Counted from the first letter of the stretch, positions 40,590 through 51,320 are shown. The stretch is 64,000 nucleotides of DNA from Lepidostoma basale (GCA_022606425.2 JAHDVF020000001.1:1116001-1180000), one strand, 5' to 3'. Translations and numbers: made by a program. Notes: generated by a model not told the origin, from the letters alone.

Positions 40590-40875
40590 CATTTATTTGT
40601 ATCATACTTTTCCCTCCAATAAGTCCAAACCATCACAGACATCCTTTTTTAATTTCACTTATGATGCAATCATCTACACTTCACTTTACATTTGTTCCAT
40701 TATTTGGCGTTCGGTATTCTATCATATATCGTTTTCCCGTAAATCATTCTCCGGGATCTCATTTTTTACGGTATTTATCCTACTTTCATCCTTCTTTTGC
40801 TAGCACTAAACTTCACTTCCATAAAGAAGTGTTGGCATTAGAATTCCATAATGTACTGCCATATTTGCTGGAATA
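40590..40875 (-). mobile_element. LINE-A internal fragment, minus strand
   Basis: AATAAGTCCAAACCATCACA, GGTATTCTATCATATATCG, TATTTATCCTACTTTCATCC and ATTAGAATTCCATAATGTAC are LINE-A reverse-complement blocks in order. The 3' end is missing. Confidence 0.75.
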
Positions 40876-41317
40876 GATACATTTGTATTTGACTTCAAAA
40901 AAAAAAATCGTCACGAAATATGTATAATTGTATTAATATGTAAATATGCGTATATACTGAAGCTGACGCGGAATTGTTACGTGTGTCACCTTTATTTATT
41001 TCGACTTACATAATCATCATACAAGGTGAATCAGAAAGGAAAGGAACCTTGAACTTCAGAGAATTTTCACATGTTCACAAGGTATAAAAGTCACGAATGT
41101 AATACATATACACTCAGAATGACTGTCTATTTGAATTGCTCGTTAGTGAGTTATTTAATGATATCAAACAGCTAAATAATTAGAAAAAAATATCTTAAGT
41201 ATTTCATTCTATTAAGTCACAATAGAATACATTATTGTCCACCTTACGATAGATATAGCTGTTTTCAGAAACTGCTGTGATAAACTAATAAATTAAAACT
41301 AACCAATATTATAGTAG

Positions 41318-41360
41318 TGAATTCGAATGAAAACGTCTGTTTTCCAGGAGTTTTATTATA
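41318..41360. mobile_element. Family P arm fragment
   Basis: GAATGAAAACGTCTGTTTTC, CAGGAGTTTTATTATATTA: the inner part of a P left arm, cut where LINE-A sequence begins. Confidence 0.55.
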
Positions 41361-41545
41361 TTATGCTGATATTAGAAAGGAATGTACCGAAAGAAGGCAT
41401 TATGAACAAAATTTTGAAAGGATCGCTGCGTTGGTTCGGACATATGAAGCGCATGGGTGAAGAAAGAATTGTTAAAAAAGTATACGTTGACGTTGTAAAT
41501 GAAGTACGAAGTCGAGGTAGACCGAGGAAGGCTGAGAAAAACATG
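41361..41545 (+). mobile_element. LINE-A fragment
   Basis: MNKILKGSLRWFGHMKRMGE, ERIVKKVYVDVVNEVRSRGR and PRKAEKN, clean for about 50 codons, then lost at 41545. The nearby copy at 41703 repeats the KKVYV...RSRGRPRKTW part, so these are two insertions, not one split copy. Confidence 0.75.
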
Positions 41546-41702
41546 TCTTTCTCTGATTTTAGAAGAGCTAGTTTAAAGAAGTATAATAAGTTATTTAATT
41601 GAATAACTTTTGAAGAACACTCTTTTATAATAAAAAATGCAGTTTTCTACAACATGTTTCGAACTGTTCACGTCCTTCTTCAGTGTACAAATACATTATT
41701 TT
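41546..41702 (-). mobile_element. Hammerhead-like terminal repeat, F2-related
   Basis: Complement: CTGAAGA (41677-41683), unpaired A, GGACGTGAACAGTT hairpin region with weak pairing, CGAAAC (41656-41661), ATGTTG. Flanking DNA is AT-rich and short. Its partner arm is missing. Confidence 0.5.
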
Positions 41703-42000
41703 TAATATAGTTATAATATATATGAAACGCATGGATGGAGAAAGAATGGTTAAGAAGGTATACGTTTATGATGTAAATGGAGTACGGAGTCGAGGCAGAC
41801 CGAGGAAAACATGGCATGACCAAATTAATCAAATGTTTAAGGTTGGTCATGTCAAAAGCCGGAAGAATCGACGTGCGTGTATGACTCGCTCTATGAATGT
41901 GGAGGAATCTAGAGAGGTATGTCAGGATAGAGTAGTGTGGCGGTCCATTTTCTCTGCCTACCCCTGCGGAGAAACGGCGTGATGGTTTGTTGTTGTTGGT
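41703..42000 (+). mobile_element. LINE-A2 3' end, (GTT)n tail
   Basis: 99-residue open stretch (41683-41982) ending RGRPRKTWHDQINQMFKVGH, KNRRACMTRSMNVEESREVC, QDRVVWRSIFSAYPCGETA, stop TGA at 41980-41982, then TGGTTTGTTGTTGTTGG. Subfamily A2: Cys in SAYPCGETA and GTT tail, against Phe and GTTA in A1. Confidence 0.88.
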
Positions 42001-42004
42001 GTTT

Positions 42005-42155
42005 ATTCTATTTTATGTAAATATGTCATGTCACCTGTCTAAAGCACTATTAAATGTAAATAAAATATAATAAAACTTCCAGAAAACATACGTTTTCGTA
42101 CGTATTTTAGGAGTTTTACACCATTTTTAAAGAAACAATAAATAACCAATTTATT
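42005..42155. mobile_element. Palindromic element, family P (copy 10)
   Basis: TGTCATGTCACCTGTCTAAA, GCACTATTAAATG, then AATAAAACTTCCAGAAAACA, TACGTTTTCG and TTTTTAAAGAAACAATAAAT. The left arm is short. Confidence 0.65.
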
Positions 42156-42225
42156 CTTTATTTTAAACATTTTCCAATTTTGTAATTATAAGATAATAAC
42201 GTTTTTATTTAAAATTTTATTACTA

Positions 42226-42430
42226 GAAGTTCATTTATGTATTAACAAAAAAATCTTCTGAAATATATATTTAGTAAAATTTTCTTTCGGCAGCCCACTG
42301 CCATCTTCTGATGGTCCATGCCCTTGTGTGATGATAACAAAGGAATATTGCAGCGATTTGCCGAAACCGGTTGAAGTCATAAAATCAAGTGGTATTAAAC
42401 TAAATATGCATTATGAAGGATTTATTTTTT
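42226..42430. mobile_element. Palindromic hammerhead-like element, family F5 (copy b)
   Basis: AGAAGTTCATTTATGTATTA start, left motif on the complement (CAGAAGATGGCAG, TGGG loop, CTGCCGAAAG), right arm GATTTGCCGAAACCGGTTGA. The right arm has lost the CTGANGA box. Confidence 0.6.
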
Positions 42431-42640
42431 TAATAATTATTTTCATAATTTGTAGTAATAATTGTTATTCTTTTGTTGAATAAATATGAACACATTGACA
42501 AACTTTAAAAAATAACTTCAAAAGAAAATAAAGCAGCAACTTTAATTTTATTATTAGGATGTTCACAGTTTCTCTAAAGAGGTCTCCCTGGAATGTCTAC
42601 TTGTTGAGAAGACGAAGAAAAAGTAAACATGATAAGAAAA

Positions 42641-42795
42641 ATGTGTACGTTAACGACGTATGTGCATGACAAGGTGCATGAATTTTGAGGAAGCGTGAGA
42701 AGTTTTGTTATGAAACAACAGTGTAACTGTCCATTATTTCTGCCTACCACTTCAGGGAGACAGCGCGATGGTTAGTTGGTTAGTTAGTTTTCTCT
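42641..42795 (+). mobile_element. LINE-A1 3' end, (TTAG)n tail
   Basis: GTGTACGTTAACGACGTATG joins directly to TGCATGACAAGGTGCATGAA, so the middle part has been deleted; ends AGCGCGATGGTTAGTTGG plus TTAGTTAG. Confidence 0.75.
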
Positions 42796-42854
42796 TATTT
42801 TTTTTTATTCTTATTCTGTTGTTATAAACGATTTTGCTTTATATATAGGTATAT

Positions 42855-43095
42855 ATAAACGATGTCGTTAGGTGGGGAAGGCAAAGGAGAAGATACTGGT
42901 ATGCACACGTGAGGAGAATGGATCCATCCAGACTCTCCTTCATTGTGTTGCACGGCCAGTCCCAAGGTAGACGACCTCCGATCAGATTACCAAAGAGAGG
43001 TGGATCGTCAGCTAAGAGTCGATATCGCAGGAGGCCAATTCCTCTTAAGAAACAGGCCACAAGGCCTACACTAAGAAGAAAAAGAAGAAGAAGAA
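42855..43095 (+). mobile_element. LINE-E2 3' fragment
   Basis: DVVRWGRQRRRYWYAHVRRM, DPSRLSFIVLHGQSQGRRPP, IRLPKRGGSSAKSRYRRRPI and a AAGAAAAAGAAGAAGAAG tail. Frame open for ~70 codons. Closest to 51055-51320. Confidence 0.72.
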
Positions 43096-43741
43096 TTTAC
43101 AAACAATACCAAATACCGTCTTCGTAGCGGCAACTATAGCATATACGCACATTTAACATGTGATAATTCAAATAATATTACAGTGAAAATTAATGTATTA
43201 TACCAACACTTCACTTCATCTGTAAAGGCGACAACTCTGTCGGGTCTGCAGGTTATTTTCAACATTCCAGGAAATCAAATCAGCTTACGCCACTCCGTGT
43301 AGACAGGAGAAATATTGTGCATACGTAATGTTATTTTGCTGAGTTTGAAGTTATTAGCGGGAACCGAGACTTGCTAGTTACCAGAGCACACATTCATTTA
43401 TATAACTGCAAACATCCGATTGTGTGTTTAATAAACGCAAGTACAACTCGTAAGTTAACAGAGTTCGTGTAAATCTAGAACAGTCACGAGCAGCATTTCA
43501 GTTATGTGGCATTTCATCTCTCGGTTATATTCACATAAAAAGTAATAAGACACATGTTACGCGAATTTCTCATGGGCTTAATCATCATAGTTATCAAGTC
43601 ATAACAATGTTCTCTTGTTTCATAACCGACCAGTGTGAATGTATTAGTGTATTATCATCACTATTTACACAGTGATCCCTCTTGAGTCATGTTTAAAATA
43701 TTCTAAACAATGTGTTGCTAAAAAATGTTACCACGTACTAA
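43096..43741. other. No recognised feature
   Basis: AT-rich; no supported frame. Confidence 0.5.
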
Positions 43742-43935
43742 CCCCAAGACTTGGACTTGGACTTGGATCTTCTGGCTTACAGATGTTCAGTTCTAATGGC
43801 TATTCCTCTTACGTCTGTAGGAAACATTGTTGGAATGTGATTTGATAGTTGTTTTATGATGGGGCTAAATGTATGGCCCGGAGTGTCCCTCCGAAAGAGG
43901 GCGAGGGGGGATTTAGGGTTTATGATAAAGTCTAT
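43742..43935 (-). mobile_element. LINE-H 3' end with hexamer tail (copy 3)
   Basis: Plus strand begins with GACTTGGACTTGGACTTGGA, the hexamer tail read backwards, then TCTTACGTCTGTAGGAAACA and CATTTAGCCCCATC on the complement. Highly similar to 32285-32475. Confidence 0.75.
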
Positions 43936-43964
43936 TTAAAGCAATGGTTATGAAAAACTTACTT

Positions 43965-44205
43965 TCGTTACATTACTAGAAAAAACTCTCTAGACAAGAA
44001 AAATTGGCGAAATAGAGGATATCGTTCGGCGGAGTGGATCCAGAAAAAGATACTGGAGGGACCATGTATCCAAAATGGATAGTGACAGACTCGCATATAA
44101 TGCCGCTTACGAAATCCCGTCCGGACACCGTCTTTCTGGAAGACCACCTACGGAGATGAAAGGACAATTTGACCGCATCATACCAGGAGACATAATTTTT
44201 GTATC
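43965..44205 (+). mobile_element. LINE-E3 3' fragment
   Basis: GGATATCGTTCGGCGGAGTG, AAAGATACTGGAGGGACCAT (KRYWRDHV), GGAAGACCACCTACGGAGAT (GRPPTEM), GACAATTTGACCGCATCAT. Same family as 48425-48870. Confidence 0.65.
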
Positions 44206-44264
44206 ATAAAAATGCATTTTTCCAAACAGAAAAAAAATATCGCATTTAATAATAAACAAATGCA

Positions 44265-44505
44265 ATATTTTTTTTAAATGGTCCATTGTTTTGGCCGAGA
44301 CACCATGATACCTTAACATTTTAAATTGTTAAATTAAATAACTTTTTTTTTGTATCACAATTCAATTTTATTTTACGTTTCAGCTGTTTCGTCAACCTAT
44401 GTTCACATCATCAGGTTGATGAAACAGCAGCCGCGTAAAATAAAATACAATTGTGATACAAAAAACAAAAGTGATTTAATTTAACAGTTTAAGATTTTTT
44501 AAATG
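44265..44505. mobile_element. Palindromic F3 element
   Basis: Arms TTTGTATCACAATTCAATTT and AAATACAATTGTGATACAAA around GGTTGATGAAACAGC. On the complement CTGATGA is kept but stem II is mispaired and GTC is changed. The frame-start block MLRYHGVSAKTMDHL lies at 44319-44275 on the complement. Confidence 0.7.
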
Positions 44506-44767
44506 TATATTAGTAGGGTAAACATGAACTTCATATATAACTTCATAAAAAATGTCGGTAGAATAAGTTTTCGTCTTTTTTTTATTCATAAATAAATTAA
44601 ATGAAACAACGAGAACAAGAAATTACATTAATTTTAATATAATTTATTTTGTAACTCCAATGAACAGAAAAATGATAACAATAATTATTATGAAAAAGGA
44701 ATCGAGTCGCGACCATGCTTGAACCCGCATTCCCTTAATTAGGAACCAAGCGTTATGTCATCTAAAA

Positions 44768-44850
44768 CATAGTTCCTTAACCTTTTTACACCCGCGGACC
44801 ATCAAAAAATCTGAAATGTTTTGCGGACGACCAACATTCATTTAAATAAA
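44768..44850. mobile_element. hAT-like end fragment
   Basis: TAGTTCCTTAACCTTTTTAC, ACCCGCGGACCATC resembles the common hAT end word TTCTTAACCTTTTT. No second end and no 8-bp duplication were found. Confidence 0.3.
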
Positions 44851-44882
44851 AATTATTTATAAAATACAGAGTACAGAGTTTA

Positions 44883-45092
44883 GTCAAACCGAGGAAAACA
44901 TGGCATGACCAAATCAATCAATGTTTAACGGTTGATCATTTAAGAAGTCGGATGAATCGACGTGCATGTATGACTCGTTGTATGAATGTGAAGTAATCTA
45001 GAGAAGTTTGTCAAGATGGAGTTGTGTCGTGGCCCATTCTCTCTGCTTACCCCTGCGGGGAAACGGCGTGATGGTTTGTTATTGTTGTTGTT
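44883..45092 (+). mobile_element. LINE-A2 3' end, (GTT)n tail
   Basis: PRKTWHDQINQ, RRACMTRCMNVK with a stop, LSAYPCGETA, stop TGA, then TGGTTTGTTATTGTTGTTG. Cys and GTT tail place it in A2. Confidence 0.85.
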
Positions 45093-45319
45093 ATTTATAA
45101 AATCGATGTTTTTATTCAAAACCAATAAATTTAAATATTATAAAAAAAATTGGTATGCTGATGCTATAATATATAAATTTATTAAAATAGACAGCTATAA
45201 AAATAATCACAAAATGCAACCTTAATAAAAATGATAAATTAAAATATTATATCATTGTGAAAACTTGCAGCTTAATGGATTCTGAAAATGAATACAGAAA
45301 AATTTTGAGGAGCACTTCG

Positions 45320-45482
45320 CCGATCGTTATTCTATCATATATCGTTTTTTGGCAAGTTATTTTCAGTAATCTCATATCTACGCCATTTATCCTACTTTCA
45401 TCATTCTCTTACCAGATCTAAGTTTCAATTCCATAAATAAATGTTGGCACTAGAACTCCATTGTGTACTGCCTTCTTTACTT
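45320..45482 (-). mobile_element. LINE-A internal fragment, minus strand
   Basis: TTATTCTATCATATATCG, CGCCATTTATCCTACTTTCA, CACTAGAACTCCATTGTGTA in the LINE-A order. Both ends missing. Confidence 0.72.
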
Positions 45483-45514
45483 CAGTTTACTATTTGCAGT
45501 GACGACTTTAAAAT

Positions 45515-45648
45515 TAGTATTATTATTATTTTGTTGAATTGCTCTTACGTCATTACAGCGCGAGCCAAATCGATGTAAAGGGTATAGCTATCATATTAAT
45601 TCTCGTGACATGTGATAGGTAGCTAATCTCTCGCCATTTTATCGACTA
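45515..45648 (-). mobile_element. SINE-S copy 6, 5'-truncated
   Basis: ATTATTATTATTTTGTTGAA, CAGCGCGAGCCAAATCGATG, ATTCTCGTGACATGTGATAG match the tail half of 30645-30875. The tRNA-like head is absent. Confidence 0.8.
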
Positions 45649-45862
45649 TTTTAAATCTTTACTGGAAAGAGCGCCACCTAACGGATGTTAACATATTTGC
45701 TTACCTTGCTGAGTCAGCGTATTTTCTCTTTGATTTCTGTTTCATGTATGTTTTTCTTCCTATTGTATCGACATGTTGTTTGTTTGTCTAAATAACATGT
45801 AAATGTATGTCAAAAATCGTCAAATAGAATTTATTTGTTATATTTTATTTGTTATATTATTG

Positions 45863-46263
45863 ACGAATGTGTGGATACTCTGTGTATGATAGAGTGTCGA
45901 ATGAAAATATAAGAAAGGAATGCGGTGCAAATGATGGCGTCATGAACAAAATTCCTAATTAAAGGATCATTAAGATGTTTTGGACATATGGAAAGAATGA
46001 ATGAAGAAAGAATGGTGAAAAAATTATATGTTAATGATGTAAATGGAATCAGAAATAGAGGAAGACCGAGAAAAACGTGGCACGATAAAATAAATCAAAT
46101 ATTGAATGTCGGCCATGTGAGTCAGAGAAATCGACGCGCGTGCATGACACGATGTGTGAATGTTGAGGAATCGAGAGAAATATTTTAGGAATGAAAAGTG
46201 TGGCAGTCCATTCTTTCTGCCTACCTCTTCAGGGAGACGGCGTGATGGTTAGTTAGTTAGTTA
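45863..46263 (+). mobile_element. LINE-A1 copy, (TTAG)n tail
   Basis: MCGYSVYDRVSNENIRKECG, then a frameshift, ERMNEERMVKKLYVNDVNGI, NRGRPRKTWHDKINQILNVG, RRACMTRCVNVEESREIF. Terminal GACGGCGTGATGGTTAGTTA. Closely related to 57976-58480. Confidence 0.87.
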
Positions 46264-46479
46264 TCTTATTATCGTGAAGAAGAATAAATTTACGTGAATT
46301 AATATTTTAAAGGTGATTTTCTAGAAAGATTTGAAATAACTTAATAGTTTCTAAAATTACTAAAATGTATTTATGGTTTATTCTAAGGACAATTCGAAAG
46401 AAATTAGTTTATTTGCAACATAAATATTAGTAACATTTTTTATTTGAATTTTTTAATATTTAATTTTCGGGCAGCTTTC

Positions 46480-46990
46480 GGAAACATGGTTACATCCTTA
46501 AAAACTGGAAAATACCGATCAACCTGAAACGAAAAGTCTATGAAGCCTGCGTTCTGCCAGTTGGTACTTATGGTCTTGAAACTGTAACATTGTCCAAACA
46601 AAGTGCCGAGAAACTACGAGTGAAAAGAGCCATGGAAAGAGCAATATTAGGAATAAACCTTAGAGACAGAGTCAGAAACGATACGGTGAGAGAAAAAACA
46701 AAGGTCACTGACATCATTCACCGAGTGGCGACTCTAAAATGACAATCGGCAGGTCATCTAGCCAGAAGCTCAGATGAAAAGTGGACAAGAAGACTGGTGA
46801 CTTGGAGACCGTGGACGGCAAAAAGAAGTGCAGGGCGACCGCAACTACGGTGGAAGGATGATCTGAACAGACACGTCGGAATAATCTGGATGCAGTCTGC
46901 ACAGGCCAGAGTGATATGGAAGCGAATGGAGGAGGCCTTTTCCAGGAGTGGACGGGAATAGGCTGAGGAAGAAAAAGAAGAAGAAGAATA
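46480..46990 (+). mobile_element. LINE-K RT C-terminal end
   Basis: Longest K copy: NLKRKVYEACVLPVGTYGLE, TVTLSKQSAEKLRVKRAMER, AILGINLRDRVRNDTVREKT, a stop, then TRRLVTWRPWTAKRSAGRPQ, LRWKDDLNRHVG and a (GAAGAA)n tail. The K--YE-CVLP---YG-E block is the RT thumb region. Confidence 0.8.
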
Positions 46991-47331
46991 TATCACATTC
47001 CTGTTTTGATAATAAGTATCACATCTAGGATTATGTCTTTCGGGAGTATCAGCCCGAAGGTTATTGCTCCCCACCTGTTGGAAGTGACTATGTTGGGAAT
47101 GGTGATATGTAATAAAAGGTGGCAAAATGAGGGAAGATTTAGGAAGACATTAAAAATATTTACATTAGTTAGATTATTTATACATTTTTTTACCCGTCTA
47201 AGGTGGATCTGAGGGGTGATAGTTGGGAGGGGTGGTGACTGGAAAGGGAGAAGTAACTGTGTGGTGTGGTTCGTGGTGTATCTGGTGGTTTTGGGCGCTT
47301 GCAGCAGTAGTGTCGGGGGTATCGCCTAGAA

Positions 47332-47710
47332 CAGGGATGGCGAACCTTTTTCGCAAATGGGTCAAATTTATATAAAAAAACAAAAGCGCTGGCTAGGGTT
47401 TTCATAAAAATTAAAAACGTGACACATTTTTATTTAGAAGGAAGTGCCTGCTTTTTAAACTCATCAGCGACTTCCGGTTGATAGAATTCGGCGGCGATGT
47501 TACTTTTTCTTAGCCCATAATCGACTTCCGGCCAGTAGAATTCGACAACGACCAATTCGATTTTTCCGGACTACTGACTGGAAGTCGCTGATAAGCTTAA
47601 AAAAAGGTCGCTGACGAATAATATCCCCTGAAAACGACCCAGAATTCGGTATCGATATTCTCCCGCGGGTCACATAATTTCTCCCGCAGGTCCGTCGTTC
47701 GCCATCCCTG
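47332..47710. mobile_element. hAT MITE with perfect 8-bp target duplication
   Basis: Ends CAGGGATGGCGAACC and GTTCGCCATCCCTG are inverted; GCCTAGAA occurs exactly on both sides (47324-47331 and 47711-47718). 379 bp, inner words CTTCCGGTTGATAG and ACTTCCGGCCAGTAG in inverted pairs, no transposase. The exact duplication suggests a fairly young insertion. Confidence 0.88.
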
Positions 47711-47718
47711 GCCTAGAA

Positions 47719-48424
47719 TAAGCTGTTTTATATTTACACAGATGCAGAAATCACATTGTTCATTTGTTTTAAAACAAATGTGTATACAAAATGTTTATAA
47801 TTTTAATCGCATTATTCCTCGTTTCTCATCATATGGAGTCGGCCCTTCTCATACGCAGATATCACACTTCTATATTAACTTCTGGATGTTATAATTTTTT
47901 TTGCAAGTGGTTAAATTAAAATTCGGTACTATCATGTTGCCAGTAGACGCCCTTTGCCTTTAAATGAGGTAAACTTTCTATACGATTTGCCTACAATTCC
48001 ATCGATAAAGATCCGTTTCAGATTAATGTTCCCGTATGAAAAAATACTATGATGCATCAATCTTCTACGTAACACTTCTCGACAAATAACAATTTTTTCA
48101 CAACTCTTTGACGTCATGCCTTCAGAATTGGAAACAAAAAACTTACACCACGGCAGACATTAACATAAATTACGCTCGTATAAGCCGATGTACGTGTAGT
48201 AAAGTGGTCATATCCGGTGTTAGCACATTCTGTCTCAAAGTTAACCGGAACTGCCCACCGCTGGATAACCGGAAGCCACGATGACTGGCAACGTCTTAGA
48301 CATTCAAATTTAAACAAGGAATTCTCTTGTTTCCGTTTTGGAAAATTATTTTGAATTAGTGCAACCAACGCGATCGACATCCTTAAAATAATTAAAGTTC
48401 ATTGTTTTTATAACAAAATCTTCT
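47719..48424. other. No recognised feature
   Basis: AT-rich, with a somewhat GC-richer part near 48220-48290. Frames of 60-90 codons on the minus strand show no known domain. Confidence 0.45.
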
Positions 48425-48870
48425 TCTTCTTCTTTTAATAGATCTGACGATCTGTGACACAGAAATCATGTCTCGTCGGATGATGAGGTCAAGCTGTCCT
48501 TTCATTTCTTAGGCGGTCTTCCAGGTGGGGATTTCATAAGCGGCTGTATATGCAAGTCTGACACCATCCATTCAGGGTACATGGTCCCTCCAGTATCTTC
48601 TTTTGGATCTACTCCACTGAACGATATCCTCTATTTGGCGAGTTTTTCTTATGTCTACGTTGCGGACACGATCTCGGAGAGTTTTTCCAGTAATTGATCT
48701 TAGGACCTTCATCTCCGATGTTCTTAGTAGTCCCTTGGTTCGCAGTGTCGGCCCGCGTCTATACAGCGTATGTCATGATAGGTCGCACGCATGTTTTATA
48801 AATTCTGATCTTGCTGTCGATACTCATGTGCTTGTTCTTCCAGACCAGATTCTTCAGACACCCTGACACG
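48425..48870 (-). mobile_element. LINE-E3 3' end, (GAA)n tail
   Basis: Complement: SGCLKNLVWKNKHMSIDSKI (end of the thumb), then RTLLRTSEMKV, EDIVQWSRSKRRYWRDHVPW-like and GRPPKK, with a GAAGAAGAAG tail at 48421-48432. Several stops. Confidence 0.7.
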
Positions 48871-49033
48871 GCAGAAATCAAAATGCATTATATCGGCAGA
48901 AATCAAAATGATATAATGTACTATGGTTAAATAAATATTTTTTTATACGATTTAATATGGGAGTATCGTGAGAGGACTCTCATTACTGATACCCCACTAT
49001 TGATGACATGCAATGTTTGCCTGACACTATTAA

Positions 49034-49115
49034 GACATGAGTTTTTTAAACACTATTTATGACATGGGTTCTTTTAAACACTATTTATGACATGAGTTCT
49101 TTTAAACACTATTAT
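49034..49115. repeat. 28-bp tandem repeat, three copies
   Basis: Unit GACATGAGTTCTTTTAAACA plus CTATTTAT occurs three times with few changes. Non-coding. Confidence 0.85.
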
Positions 49116-49284
49116 AACCAGTAAACATACTTAGTGTAGATTGTGAAAAATTATACATAAAAATTTCTTAAAACTATAATAACTAAACTAAGCAATCGAG
49201 CAAAAAACAAATGAAAATTATAAGTGAAAATTACATTCAAATATAAGTTTTTAAAAGTTAAATATAACTGCTTATATTAATGCC

Positions 49285-49600
49285 GTGTCAAATCCCCCCT
49301 TTCGACATAGGCGATCACTGTAGCGAATGCTTTCTCGCCACAGTGATTTCCTGGGATGAGTTACAGGAGTGAGTTCCCATTGTCTTATTAAGTCATTTTC
49401 TGTACAGGTTACCACTCCTTAGCTTGATCTTTTTGGTGTCGATAGGCGATATACCATCTCCCTGTCTTCTATAACCCTGATAGTAATGTCAGTGATCACA
49501 TTGCCCGGGACTCGCGGAATCACAAGGACCCCTCTTGGACGCCAGGGAGTCAGATTTATTAGAAGTCTTGCTGTTGTTGTACAAGGTATTTTATAGCTAC
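49285..49600 (-). mobile_element. LINE-like fragment, minus strand
   Basis: Shares CATAGGCGATCACTGTAGCG and GTGATTTCCTGGGATGA with the nested LINE at 33207-33612. The rest has short RT-like words only; assignment is weak. Confidence 0.4.
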
Positions 49601-49689
49601 ATACCTTCCAGCTAGGTATGCTACACCATGGCACTTTCAGTCATTCGAATCCTAAATTTAAACTAAATAACACAATTTATTCTATATTC

Positions 49690-50290
49690 GCCATACTTTG
49701 TGTTGTTATGATGCTTTATTGCTCTTTTCCTTTTTTTATTTACTTTGTGTATACAACACTTACTTTAAAAAAATATAATTCCATAAACATGTTTCGGACA
49801 ACCAGTCCTTCTTCAGTTACACATATTATAAACGTTTATGCTTTTGTTATAACAAATATTATGATTCAATTAAAAAATTTAAATAATAATTTAAAGTTCT
49901 TATTGGGGTTCAGATTATTATACTGGCCACATTATTACTTAGTTTGGTTCAGGTTATTAGTTATTACAACAAAGGAAATAAATCAAAGATTGGACTTGAT
50001 GTTAAATTTATTTGATTATTTATAATATTTTCTTTATTTTTAATTGCTTTTTGAATTTCTAAAATTTCGAGATTGCTCCAAGTTATATTTCTAATATAAA
50101 CATGCAAAATTTCAACGCCAATATCTTTATAACATCTGTCAGATCATGTAAACGTTTTTATAATATTTTGAATATGTATCTTTATAATACGTATCACTGA
50201 AGAAGGACTGGTTGTCCGAAACTTGTCGATGTAATTTTATTTTTTTTAAATAAGTGTTGTATTTACAAAGTATATAAAAAAGAAAAATAT
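49690..50290. mobile_element. N element: inverted hammerhead-bearing repeats (copy 2)
   Basis: Left arm about 49735-49835, right arm about 50185-50280, each with TACAACACTTA / TAAGTGTTGTA outer words and the motif facing inward. The interior, e.g. TTCTTATTGGGGTTCAG and AGGAAATAAATCAAAGATT, is the reverse complement of the interior at 20215-20455. Longer than copy 1 by about 100 bp. Confidence 0.68.
50190..50235 (+). ncRNA. Hammerhead-like motif, family F2 (N element)
   Basis: CTGAAGA at 50197-50203, unpaired A, stem II GGAC/GTCC with loop TGGTT, GAAAC at 50218-50222, then TT and GTC at 50225-50227. The left-arm partner (complement, about 49790-49820) has the same core with GTT in place of GTC. 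Confidence 0.58.
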
Positions 50291-50589
50291 AAATAACATA
50301 ATGTTTTTCGGACACTTACTCAAAGAAATTATAAAACTGCTCTTATTTTTTTATTCTTATTTATTTAGTTATAAAACAATTGGTACCAATTCTTACAACT
50401 AGTACCATATTTGACATTTTTAATACATAATATTTAAAAGTATAATCAAAACATTTTTAAAAAAGCAAATAGGCACAAAATACACAAAGATGAAATTTAA
50501 CAACAAAAAAAGAATAATAACTTAAAAACTTTAAAATGTGCCCGGACGTACACTATACATTGGTTGCGGAACTTGTGAACATTATCTGA

Positions 50590-50757
50590 GGGAACGGCCA
50601 CACCGGAGTGCTAGAGTAGGAATCAAAACACAGGTGGCTTGTGTTTATGCACTGTGGCGCGAAGCGTATAGTATGGCCGATCCCATAGTACGCCATACGT
50701 TGGTTCGCTAGGTGTTCATCTTGACTCCTTTTCTGGCACTTCGTGTAGCCGTACACT
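50590..50757. mobile_element. PIF/Harbinger-type MITE, copy 1
   Basis: GGGAACGGCCACACC at the left and an inverted TGTAGCCGTACAC at the right, next to TTA. The body (CGCGAAGCGTATAGTATGGC, CATACGTTGGTTCGC) is the reverse complement of the neighbouring copy. Somewhat decayed. Confidence 0.55.
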
Positions 50758-50760
50758 TAG

Positions 50761-50893
50761 GGTACGGCCACATCGAAGTGCCAGAGTAGGAGTCAAAATG
50801 AACACCGGGCGAACCAACGTATAGCGCACAATGGGACCGGCCACACTATACACTTCGCCCTACAGGGCGTGGCACTCTGATGTGGCCGCACCC
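50761..50893. mobile_element. PIF/Harbinger-type MITE, copy 2
   Basis: 133 bp, ends GGGTACGGCCACATC and GATGTGGCCGCACCC, with TTA on each side (50758-50760, 50894-50896). A 3-bp TWA duplication and GG-starting inverted ends fit PIF/Harbinger. The body is GC-rich against its surroundings. Confidence 0.7.
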
Positions 50894-51054
50894 TTAGTCC
50901 TTCGTGACTTGCGGCAAGCTATTAAATTCTTTCAAACCCTTGTAAAACCTCTGTTTTCAGAACCCCATGATATTGTTCAATTAATTCTAAAATTTGTTTT
51001 GTTTTTCATTGGGTACCCATGTATTTCATAATTGTAAGCAACCTGTAATATATC

Positions 51055-51320
51055 TGGCAAGACTGTAAGAGAGGATAAGGAATACACGGATAAGGGAGAT
51101 ATGCGGAGTCGAGGATGTCATTAGGTGGGGAAGGCAAAGGAGAAGATACTGATATGTACATGTGAGGAGAATGGATCCATCCAGACTCCCCTTCATTGTG
51201 TTATACGGCCAGCCCCATCGACAGCTGAGAGTCGACTTCGCAGGAGGCCAATTCCTCTTAAGAAACATGCCACTAGGCCTACAATAAGAATAAGAAGAAG
51301 AAAAGAAGAAAAAGTAAGCA
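51055..51320 (+). mobile_element. LINE-E2 3' fragment
   Basis: NTRIREICGVEDVIRWGRQR, then VRRMDPSRLPFIVLYGQP with a deletion of the GRRPPxRxPKR block, RRPIPLKKHATR and a AAGAAGAAAAGAAGAAAA tail. Confidence 0.72.

Noticed and set aside
44700..44765. tRNA-like sequence with GCGGGTTCAAGC on the minus strand
   Set aside because: A B-box-like word occurs, but there is no complete cloverleaf and no second copy to define a SINE.
49034..49115. CRISPR-like array
   Set aside because: Three head-to-tail 28-bp units with no spacers, in eukaryotic DNA; an ordinary tandem repeat.
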